NCBI GenBank assembly: GCA_023807065.1
Contig: JAJJLU010000686.1
Location: 1-23,217 of the forward strand
DNA: 23,217 nucleotides
Reading direction: 5' to 3'
Source: Isotricha intestinalis
Taxonomy: Eukaryota > Ciliophora > Litostomatea > Vestibuliferida > Isotrichidae
Below, in pieces: positions 8,301 through 14,624 of this stretch (position 1 is its first letter; the number at the start of each line of letters is the position of its first letter). Below the pieces are notes generated by a model that had not been told where the DNA came from, searched no databases, and saw nothing but the letters and a program-made list of their open reading frames with translations. The position numbers and the translations under genes were made by a program.

Positions 8301-9864
8301 ATTTGAAGAAATTCAAGATGATTATATGGGTTTTATCGCTAAGATTGATAATAATACTATTAATGATTTATTAAGTATTGATAAATTAAATTTAATTGGG
8401 AATAATCCTTATTTAGTTGATTTTCTTAAATTTATGCTTATTAAAGAACAAAATTATAGACCTAATATTGAAACGGTTATTAAAAGATTTGAACATGTTT
8501 ATGCTTTATTAGTTGGAGGAACTGGAAGTTTGATTAAAAATACTTTTAATGATAATGATTTGAATAAAGGATATTTTAGTGATGATAATTTTTTTTTTAA
8601 ATGTATTGAAAATTGTGAAGATATGATATTTAATGTTGATAATTCTTGGGATAATTCTTTTAATAAAGAAGATTTATTTAAAGGAGTTAAATCTATTCCT
8701 GAAGTTATTATGTTGTTTAAAGATATATTTATATGTGAATTTGATTATATTGAAAAGTTTAATAATGGGAATTATAATAATAACAATGGAATGTATTCCT
8801 CTATTAATACTGCTTTTTTACATTCTATTAATTCTAATGAAGTAATTAATAATTTATTAGATATTGGAATAACTCATATTATTTCCTTTACTCCTACACA
8901 TAATAAAGAAATTATTGAAAAATTTTTTTATTTAAATTTACTAGGAACTAATATTTTAAATAATAATGAAAATAATAATAATAAATATAATAATATTTTA
9001 GATATTAACTTTAATAATAATAATCAAAATAAAAATTTAACTTCACCTTTCGGTTATATATATTCCACTTTAGATTTTTTACGTCATGCAATGATATATA
9101 AAGGAAAAGTATTATTTGTAGATGATTACTTTTATACTAATATACCAAATAAACCAAATTTTTTCATAAGATCAATTATATTAATAATATTTTCCTATTT
9201 ATTAAATCAATCAGCATATGACACATATACATTTTTAAATTCCAAATTATTATATTTTACCATTCCTTTAACATATTATTTACCTCAAATATCAAATTGG
9301 GTAACAAATCAAAATTTAATAATAAATTATATATCATCTTTTCCAATTTATCGTTGCTTTTGTGGCGCATGTAATTTAATATTAAAAAGGGAATATTCAC
9401 CTAAATTGATTAAAAAATGTAATTGTCAAAAAGGCCATTCTTCACAACAATATAGTGATTGTCCTTCAAATGGTTGTAATGAATATATTGAAAAAGTAAA
9501 AAAATATTATAATATTAATTATGATAATTTAATTTGGTCTTACGCTGATTACAACAATGACTTTTTTATTTTTGAAAATAATAATTTATTTAATAAAAAA
9601 ATTATTAGTTTAAGTAGAGGATTAGAAGAAAATATAATTAAACATAGTATTAATGATAAATATTCTATGAAAGCAAGTGGAAGAAAAAATACTTGGATTG
9701 TTTTTCAATGTAAAATTTGTTTTTGTTGGTTATTTGGTGAATGTGAAAATAAAATTCAAATATTATTAAACAATGAATTTAATTTTGGAAAAAGAAGAGA
9801 TTTAAGAAAAAAAATTGTGAAAGAAAATGAATTGAAAGATTTAAGTTTGGATTTATTAATTTAA
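2332..9864 (+). CDS. Giant Ser/Thr protein kinase with C-terminal phosphatase-like (apparently dead) domain and Cys cluster
   Basis: This 2510-residue intronless protein starts at an ATG in an A-rich leader. Residues 1-190 look helical (armadillo-like; inference). Asn-rich tracts follow at about 240-340 and 460-560. Further helical sequence is interrupted by an acidic stretch (about 1275-1320), a Lys run at 1357-1368 and a 28-residue direct repeat (1401-1428, 1445-1472). A conserved-looking lead-in from about 1580 precedes the kinase domain. The kinase has a Gly loop GGGQFG (1722-1727), ATP-binding Lys1745, catalytic loop HYDIKCDN (Asp1843, Lys1845, Asn1848), DFG (Asp1917), SPE (1943-1945), Asp1973 in DIWSLG and Arg2043, so every catalytic residue is present. 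An Asn-rich insert separates the catalytic loop from DFG. About residues 2165-2335 resemble a dual-specificity phosphatase (LDIGITHI, then KGKVLFV), but the position of the catalytic Cys is occupied by Asp. Cys pairs at 2342-2382 and 2460-2471 could bind zinc. The substrate is unknown; the protein is probably cytosolic or nuclear. Confidence 0.9.
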   Translation: MELKKYISEIQKIKSINTQFQNKLGEITIWINNINDITKFSEENINTFISTLQNFLCHNFYTEYMKIKTNENSTYDNCMNLILIILAKLTKINNNYSTFMFDAFINHLNDHLECFNYIISFYRLYITCPQLKQSGKNYGIFNYLFSIYRSMYDLNVNMEPSHKLKNLKSIVKSGIVNHLNNSIDKKFLFENYIMLTDRPGNYTHVKNKSNFAKGNNYNYGIVSSGNYNNISEDYQNDYSILHNKNNNSGTNNKQQYQISLIGTNNSNNNKVNIISKTERKSSSNSKLSGDLNQNNNNLNYNTNLNNSNNNNNNNNNMNSNNNNSILTLSNINNVINSGNSNINISEISLNSKDIPKGLKAKIPLLKFPLDKSQQHQRFSIIRSSHRAEFSKSGDGSSTTTTKNKLISNKLIENSSINRHFNQDILILEPKGKLKSLAFQLGESCLATDLAALINQKRDLELGKLRKKNNNNDLSSKNDNNNNYSLNLPSSQKSPKINNYIEKLKSINSITNEDISYDIESSKNNNNNTGALSKYDSKRSSNNYCNKSDNILIDNNKDRSLYSIQISHNQNFKNFVKIREILVNFILTSLREYSFDDISYLNIDTNTLFSFLLLPSLENSRMKFERKKIEMLEYMKKYNENFFDYITEGNLLYLPEKIELNSKKIENPFNARRQNKKIIDNKKNKNNIFESFLSITFEEENNCPLILKNENDALYEILSIYSNNIENELRKLNSLQNSENNLTMNLNGIFFQNINNFNIENLRKHLDNFLDKIKNRICLILRSCDVCNCYPNISGANSISEVYENDDSIMKILKQQFDILNDYIINSKSRILTIHILIHMGDILLIVKKIFLQIISKISNNNFDNNNFNNNADITFVNIIKGDGNNNNNFTERFDYKIPIKLIDAFCSFISLVSNLISRIKLDSEFRFLNETFLSCSTWLNVLKFMFDYLLVSNLGRYMNNINLKMDKSASNTQRMNNILIGKFNLCNILKDENINKYNDSITESYKNRVKHVLSFINYFYNCNSCFHKIISQLENININNQNNNNNNFEENNYWKNSINTYLLMLNYFLNSKSGVIYDFFINSTGGNFLFSKIKLSIIFTHFNLLRSLLTLQESTLNFPIKYSPLVNEMTSLDLIRLHYISFIKLYNKNIMFNPNLSEVSSLIANAEKIQKKKTIKAFVKDINNDQNLLFILINLCKMHLKCLFSLSKNRNDDVTNKFFQLKIVDYLTKEIELENEAAEKIYKLNQFNNSIKENLNLENNKLEENLKNNFTESSDSINDDLNDDLNDDFFEEEESENENKDNLNEDVDKDEFDDLEDIPLVDPNIKVCSYESKIPKLNMIPTTFSGEIINNFDNVEKKKKKKRKKKNLDDCDLNISNNNKSKNNNNSNINNSNNNNKSENQPKIQLKLNLDLCKTKSNKNELLKEEIKKKEEEEKKNNNSNNNNQPKIQLKLNLDLCKTKSDKNTKLKEEIKQLEKKNSITKINEIIDTSVKKPQTTFPNNSSSFQNKDSSSLKNYIQLPKLNLTSQKKIENISIDISHENPNNNINFKNPKITFNNNINLINNNNLNNNSTLAKKVQIEIENHLKEKYKLFYQKALSEGLTEHDLNNVNQFYLKERNSRLLYNDTEIQVLIISLLFSLIITPKRGTLEELYCSIFPYENNKLNILYIIHHHLNREENYHILPSLLKYICQIPPFGAGQRLLKLVNKKFFDSTLYSNWDKIGGGQFGTVFQCNTGIREPNIIAIKKTDVEQNIYSACRLFDVFTEVTALETFRLKNCVTQLYDYGCDEESYYIIMKRYPISLKQWRLMQEDNLEEMLPTYLSIFKDILEAVQIIHNNNTTHYDIKCDNIVLDFDPNEFPSKTNNKYNNNENKYIENMHNKKGLNSKNKENQYENISLSSSQYLPFSSSNNICIRVADFGECKIFLNEKDEYCTRSRGTDVIKSPEMLHHFGLIRKEDDNFDRRKKIGTTRSSDIWSLGCLFYELLTGKFLFEEIQDDYMGFIAKIDNNTINDLLSIDKLNLIGNNPYLVDFLKFMLIKEQNYRPNIETVIKRFEHVYALLVGGTGSLIKNTFNDNDLNKGYFSDDNFFFKCIENCEDMIFNVDNSWDNSFNKEDLFKGVKSIPEVIMLFKDIFICEFDYIEKFNNGNYNNNNGMYSSINTAFLHSINSNEVINNLLDIGITHIISFTPTHNKEIIEKFFYLNLLGTNILNNNENNNNKYNNILDINFNNNNQNKNLTSPFGYIYSTLDFLRHAMIYKGKVLFVDDYFYTNIPNKPNFFIRSIILIIFSYLLNQSAYDTYTFLNSKLLYFTIPLTYYLPQISNWVTNQNLIINYISSFPIYRCFCGACNLILKREYSPKLIKKCNCQKGHSSQQYSDCPSNGCNEYIEKVKKYYNINYDNLIWSYADYNNDFFIFENNNLFNKKIISLSRGLEENIIKHSINDKYSMKASGRKNTWIVFQCKICFCWLFGECENKIQILLNNEFNFGKRRDLRKKIVKENELKDLSLDLLI
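3244..3300 (+). repeat. AAT/AAC trinucleotide tract coding poly-Asn
   Basis: A run of AAT and AAC codons, interrupted by single Ser and Met codons, lies inside the kinase gene. It encodes the densest Asn tract of the protein. Similar shorter tracts occur at about 3120-3140, 3900-3912, 5452-5472, 6460-6520 and 8960-9030. Mixed AAT/AAC use suggests a homopolymeric peptide kept for some time rather than a fresh expansion. Confidence 0.8.
6532..6747 (+). repeat. Two 84-nt (28-residue) direct repeats in the kinase linker
   Basis: Units at 6532-6615 and 6664-6747 start 132 nt apart and share 25 of 28 residues (both begin QPKIQLKLNLDLCKTKS). Synonymous positions have diverged, including a Ser codon that is AGT in one unit and TCA in the other. 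An Asn/Lys/Glu-rich spacer separates them. A shorter related motif, QLPKLNL, occurs about 130 nt downstream (near 6883-6903), and IPKLNM lies upstream near 6331-6348. Confidence 0.85.
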
Positions 9865-10100
9865 TATTTTTTGTTTTATTAAAATTAGGTTTTTACAGGG
9901 TTTTTTCTAATTTTTTTCAATTATTTTGATAAAGCTGTGTATATTGACATTATATATTTTATTGTATTTGTGAATTGAATTAATATTTTTTAATTTTTTT
10001 CATAATTAAATATTTAATTTTTATTTCCATAAATTAAAAAAATATATCAAAATGTTTAATTAATAATAAATTTAAAATTTTCCCAATTTATTATTTCTTT
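9865..10100. other. Convergent intergenic spacer
   Basis: This lies between the ends of the kinase gene (+) and the small membrane-protein gene (-), so it should contain both 3' ends. It is A+T-rich with T runs. I see no gene or repeat in it. Confidence 0.6.
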
Positions 10101-10361
10101 TTAATAAAGATCATAATCTAACACAAGATTCTGTACATTCCTTGCAAATCTTTGTTTTTCTCTTAAGTTCTGTAAACAAAAAGTTAATATAAAAATAAGA
10201 AATACACCTATTATTATTATTATAATTAATAAAGTCTCATTTGTAATAAATCCAATAATATTCTTCTTATTATATTGTTTCTTTGAATTAAAATTTTCAT
10301 TAGAATTACATTTTTGAGGAAAAAGAATTAGTAAAATTATTATTGCTTCAATAATTTTCAT
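10101..10361 (-). CDS. Small type I membrane protein (signal peptide + one TM), 86 aa
   Basis: The family is not recognised. The frame encodes a short basic start and a hydrophobic stretch (residues 5-14) followed by PQKCNSNE, which looks like a cleavable signal peptide. A polar, Lys/Asn-rich segment (about 20-41) comes next, then a strongly hydrophobic segment of about 23 residues (roughly 44-66) followed by the basic NLREKQRFARNVQN, a typical stop-transfer sequence, and a short acidic/Tyr tail. The predicted topology is a tiny lumenal or extracellular domain with a cytosolic tail of about 20 residues. In such A+T-rich DNA hydrophobic Ile/Leu/Phe frames arise easily by chance. I accept this one because the signal, spacer, TM and basic-flank order is coherent and it overlaps no other gene. 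It is convergent with the kinase gene. Confidence 0.5.
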   Translation of the reverse strand: MKIIEAIIILLILFPQKCNSNENFNSKKQYNKKNIIGFITNETLLIIIIIIGVFLIFILTFCLQNLREKQRFARNVQNLVLDYDLY

Positions 10362-11220
10362 GAATAAAATTAAATATATTAAAAAAATAAAATATATTTG
10401 TTCCGAAAATAATCTTAAAAATTAATTAAACTTCAAAAAAAATGAAAAATAATATAATCTTTTTAATCTTCTTATTAATAATAGCTCAAATAATATCTCT
10501 AAAACAGTTTTAACCCAATAAAAAAATATTAACTTAAACTCAAGTTCTTAAAATCAAATATAATATAAATTATATCATAAAAACATGAAAATTTTAATAA
10601 TAATTCAAATTAAATATGAATTTTATGTTTTATATGATTTTTCAATTTAAACTAATTTTAATAAAAATAGTCATTTAAATTTATTTAATTAGTCAAAGAA
10701 ATAAAAAAAACAATTTCTATTTTTTTTAGAACAATTTTAAAATTATTATATTGAACTAAATTTAAAATTTTGGAAGTCATTTAATATTTGTCAATATTTA
10801 AAACTATGACTTTTAGTCTACTTTTCTTTTTAATAATTAGGATGATTAAAAAGATTTTAGAATTTTAATTTATTGAAAAAATATTGGTGATATTACTTTG
10901 CATTTTTTGTTTTTTAAACTATTATTTCTCTTATTTATATTTACTATATTTTTTTATATAAATTTGAAAAATTGGATTACAAAACGAATTTTTCTGTTTA
11001 TTTTTTTTTGATAAATTTTTTCAATAATTTAATCTATTTTTCTTATGAAAATATATTATTTAAGTATCCAAAACTTATTATTAATAAACTACAATAATAA
11101 TTTTGATAATTTAAATTCATAAAAATATAATTAATAACATAAAAGAATGTTATAATATTCATAATTAATAATAATAGATAAAATAATATCAGGAAAAAAA
11201 ATAATATTTTTCAATAAAAA
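10362..11220. other. Divergent intergenic region with a 23-codon signal-peptide-like ORF
   Basis: This lies between the starts of the small membrane-protein gene (-) and the first FHA gene (+), so it should hold both promoters. At 10442-10513 (+) an ATG opens 23 codons (Lys-Asn-Asn, then a hydrophobic Ile/Leu/Phe stretch) that resemble a signal peptide and then stop at TAA. No GT-AG intron joins it to a longer frame that I can find. The rest is A+T-rich with no recognisable gene. Confidence 0.4.
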
Positions 11221-12213
11221 ATGATAGAAGACTTAAAACAATTTTTATATTGTTGTTTAAACCCAAAATCCCAAGTTGAAATAACATCAATAACTCAAGA
11301 TCAAAATGAAAAGCAAAACCAAGATTTAATAGAAGAACAAAATAAAAAAAATTTATTAATAACACCTTCTTCTAAAATAAGTTTATTACATCTAAAAAGT
11401 TTAAGAGCAGAGAGAAAAAAACAAACAATTATAAGTAAAAATTCCAATTTATCAATAATTACATTTAATAATGGAAAAGTTAAAAAAAATGAAGAAAGTA
11501 ATAGAATATTAGATACTTTAATCATAGGAACTCATGAATTAGAATTAGAAGGAGAAATATTTTTTAATAAAAAAATAATTATTGATAGAATTGGTTTAAA
11601 AATTTTAGGAAGAAAAAATCAAAATGGAATAACAATTTTTGGAATTTCAGATGATGAAAATAATGATGATTCAGGTATTGATTTTAATTTAAATATACCT
11701 AAAAGCAAAATTAAAAATAATAATAATAATGTTATTCCTATCTTTAGTATTGAATTTGATAAGACTGAAGAACAATATATCATAAATTTATTAAATTTAG
11801 ATTTAAAAATGTTATTATATATAGATTATAATTTTTTAATTGAAAATAATACAACAACAGATTTTATGGTTGGTAAAATACCAATAATTATAATTAGTCC
11901 AAAAGATGAAAATGACAGTTTGTTTTCTGTTATTGTCGAAGGAAAAAAATATGAATTTAATAAATTAAAAGATTGTCCAATCTCAATTGGAAGAAGTAAT
12001 GCTAAAATTAATATTAAAAATAATAGTATTAGTAAATTTCATGCTATTATTGATTATCAATATGATAATCAAGTTATTTGTATGAAGGATTGTGATAGTA
12101 CAAATGGAACTTATTTTATTATTGGAGAAAAATGCTCCTTTGTTTATTTATTATCTGATTTAACTTTTAAAATTTTGGAATATAAATTTACTATAAAGAT
12201 TAAATATATTTAA
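11221..12213 (+). CDS. FHA-domain protein, paralog A (330 aa)
   Basis: The C-terminal forkhead-associated domain (about residues 240-330) has the signature residues: Gly257-Arg258 (ISIGRS), Ser271-x-x-His274 (SISKFH) and Asn295-Gly296 (STNGTYF). In known FHA domains these bind phosphothreonine peptides, so this is probably a phospho-dependent adaptor. Residues about 165-235 (FSIEFDKTEEQY, then DFMVGKIPIII) have an FHA-like strand rhythm without the Arg/Ser/His set and may be a degenerate first FHA copy (inference). The N-terminus is FLYCCLNP, with a Cys pair at 11-12 that is exactly matched in the paralog at 13363-14319 and could be S-acylated. A Lys/Gln-rich linker follows. There is no TM segment, intron or kinase domain. 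The ATG sits after an A-rich leader and the gene ends in TAA. The FHA call is firm; ligand and pathway are unknown. Confidence 0.85.
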   Translation: MIEDLKQFLYCCLNPKSQVEITSITQDQNEKQNQDLIEEQNKKNLLITPSSKISLLHLKSLRAERKKQTIISKNSNLSIITFNNGKVKKNEESNRILDTLIIGTHELELEGEIFFNKKIIIDRIGLKILGRKNQNGITIFGISDDENNDDSGIDFNLNIPKSKIKNNNNNVIPIFSIEFDKTEEQYIINLLNLDLKMLLYIDYNFLIENNTTTDFMVGKIPIIIISPKDENDSLFSVIVEGKKYEFNKLKDCPISIGRSNAKINIKNNSISKFHAIIDYQYDNQVICMKDCDSTNGTYFIIGEKCSFVYLLSDLTFKILEYKFTIKIKYI

Positions 12214-13362
12214 GATGTATCTTAATAGAATGATATAGTTTTTATTTTTAAATTGAACTTTATATTATTTTTTTTCTTGATATATTTAAATTATTTTTTT
12301 TTTTATAAATATTTTGGATTCATATTATTATCTTATAAAATTAATGCTTTTTATCATTTATATTTATTTTACATTTTTTATTCAAAATTTTATTTTTAGA
12401 AATTAAAGAACAATGAGCTTTTATCCCTTTTAAATAGCATTAATTTTGTTTTTATTTCTTTTTCGAAACTATCTTTATTTTTTTTTCCATGAAAAAATTT
12501 CGATAAAAATTTTTTAAAATACTTCTAATACTAATATACACAATTATTTTTATATATCATAATTTAAATTAAATAAAATTAAATCTCAATTATTTTATTT
12601 TGGAATAAAAATTTAATCTTTATTATTACATTTATTATATATTTTATTTATTATATCATTAAAATGTCATTTATTATTTAATTATTAAATATTTTTCATA
12701 AATAATACTTCATTTTTAAAAGATTGTTTAATTGACAAAAAAGAAATAATAATTCTTAAAAGCCAATATAATTTTTATTATTGTAATTTACCATTTTCAT
12801 ATCTAAACTTCTTGGTTTAAAATAATATGAATAATTTTTAATCATTAATATCGATTGTGTTAAAACTTCTATTATTTAATAATTTTATTTAATTTTATTT
12901 TCTTATGAATATAAGATAATAATCTAATTATAATTTCATCACAATATAATAATAATTTGGATTATTCAATTTTCTGTTATTGAAAAATTATTATTTGTAT
13001 TTAATCTACTTATAATTTTTTTTGTTTTTTTTATTTTTAAATTTTATAATTTCATCAATTTAAATAAATATTTCTTTTTTTTCATATCATCAATGAAAGT
13101 TAATTAACTTTATTTTATATATATATTATTTATGATAAAAAATTAAAATTAATAATAATTTAATCTATTAATATTTAATATTATAAAAAAAGTATTTTGT
13201 TTGATTTTTTTTCATAATAATTTCTATCAAAATATTAATCGCACATTTATTTTTAAATTGAATTGATTCAAATAACTAAATAATTTAAATAATTTATATT
13301 TTCAATCTTAAAAGTAATCGATAAACTTAGAAAATATAATATAAAAAATTATATGTTGTCAT
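12214..13362. other. Convergent intergenic region, about 1.15 kb
   Basis: This lies between the tails of the two FHA genes. It is very A+T-rich with T runs and short frames only. I looked for tRNA-like G+C islands, paralog remnants and palindromic arms and recognised none. Since both flanking genes end here, no promoter needs to be in it, so its length is a little surprising for an otherwise compact locus. Confidence 0.5.
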
Positions 13363-14319
13363 TTAGCATTTATTATATATAATTCTAATATAAAAGAGAC
13401 TATTAAGTACTTTAAAATTTAAGTCTGATAATAAATAAATATAAGAACATTTATCATTAATTATAAAAAATGTTCCATTAGAACTGTTATTATCCTTTAC
13501 ACATATAACTTCATTATTATAATCATAATTAATAGTTAAATGAGATTTACTAATTGAAATATCATCAATATTTATTCTTGAATTAATTCTTCCAATTGTA
13601 ATTGGGCAATTTAAAAATTTATCAAATTCATATTTTTTTTCTTTGATTATAACATAAAATTTATTATCTTTTTCATCTATTGGACTTTTAATTGTTAATA
13701 AAATTTTTCCCATTAAGAATTCTGTTGTAGTATTATTTTTAATTAAAAATTTATTCTTTAAACATAAAAATATATTATATTCAAAATTCAATAATCTTAA
13801 TAAATAATTTTCTTCTTCTTTATCATATTCAACACTAAATAAAGAAACATTATTTTTATTTGTTATAAGATTTAAATTAAAATCAATATTATTATTTTTA
13901 TCATAATTATCATTTAATTTATGAGAAATGCCAAAAACAGTAATTCCTGTTTTTTTGCTTTTATTTACAGTTTTTAAACCAAATTTATCAATATTTATAA
14001 TTCTATTATAAAAAATTTCTCCATCTAATTCTAATTCACAATCTTTTTTTTCATTTAAAATTTCAAAGAAATTTTTATTTTTATCTCTTTTATATGTTAT
14101 AATTGGATTATTTGAAAATTTTGATAATATACTTGAACTTCTTCTTTTTTCAATTTTTTCTTTTGAAAGAAAAAATATATTATGATGAATAATTGGTTTT
14201 ATAGTAAATGGAAGTTTATTTTTTTTTTCATGATTTATTTCAGGAATTGCTGTTGCTTTTGTATTATTTATTTCTGGATTATAACAACAATTTAAGTAAT
14301 TTAAAACTTGTTTAAACAT
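13363..14319 (-). CDS. FHA-domain protein, paralog B (318 aa)
   Basis: This is a clear paralog of the gene at 11221-12213, on the opposite strand and colinear over its whole length. The C-terminal FHA domain has Gly243-Arg244 (ITIGRI), Ser257-x-x-His260 (SISKSH) and Asn281-Gly282 (SSNGTFF), so phosphothreonine binding should be retained. Shared blocks include YLNCCYNP at the N-terminus (Cys 11-12), ELDGEIFYN, TGITVFGIS, IDFNLN, NNTTTEF and YLLSDLNFKVL. The middle region (about 150-225) again looks like a degenerate FHA fold without signature residues. The linkers have diverged strongly while the FHA core is kept, which indicates an old duplication under selection. It is probably a soluble or lipid-anchored phospho-adaptor. 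The TmcB-like gene lies upstream on the same strand. Confidence 0.85.
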   Translation of the reverse strand: MFKQVLNYLNCCYNPEINNTKATAIPEINHEKKNKLPFTIKPIIHHNIFFLSKEKIEKRRSSSILSKFSNNPIITYKRDKNKNFFEILNEKKDCELELDGEIFYNRIINIDKFGLKTVNKSKKTGITVFGISHKLNDNYDKNNNIDFNLNLITNKNNVSLFSVEYDKEEENYLLRLLNFEYNIFLCLKNKFLIKNNTTTEFLMGKILLTIKSPIDEKDNKFYVIIKEKKYEFDKFLNCPITIGRINSRINIDDISISKSHLTINYDYNNEVICVKDNNSSNGTFFIINDKCSYIYLLSDLNFKVLNSLFYIRIIYNKC

Positions 14320-14624
14320 ATTTTTTATTTTTTTGTTTTTTCAAATTTTATATTTTGGATTATTATTTAATATATTTTATTTATTTAAAATTGTTTTATG
14401 TTATTTATAAGGTATTTATATTTATAAACATTATATATAAATGTAAAATTATAAATTTCTTTTTTTGTATATATATTAAAATAATAATAGATAATTTTAT
14501 AAAAAGATTTTTCCTTAATTATTTTGATAAAAAACAAATTTGTGATATAATTTTTATTCAAACAAATTTCTTTAGATAAAAAACATAAAACCAAGATAAA
14601 TTAATGTTTTGATTATTATTATAT
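14320..14624. other. Spacer between FHA paralog B and the TmcB-like gene
   Basis: Both neighbours are on the minus strand, so this holds the 3' end of the TmcB-like gene and the promoter of FHA paralog B. Two overlapping frames of about 70 codons on opposite strands are Ile/Tyr/Phe/Lys-only and look like chance frames in A+T-rich DNA. I see nothing else. Confidence 0.55.

Noticed and set aside
8633..8845. 70-codon plus-strand frame inside the kinase gene
   Set aside because: It is out of frame with the continuous 2510-codon reading, shows no motif and is low complexity.
12214..13362. tRNA, snRNA, transposon remnant or inverted-repeat arms between the FHA genes
   Set aside because: I found no G+C-rich cloverleaf-sized island, no TTC-loop-like motif, no terminal repeats and no sequence similarity between the two 3' flanks.
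14355..14594. Overlapping plus (14355-14579) and minus (14385-14594) frames of about 70 codons in the spacer
   Set aside because: Both consist almost wholly of Ile/Tyr/Phe/Lys/Asn as expected of random A+T-rich DNA, and each excludes the other.
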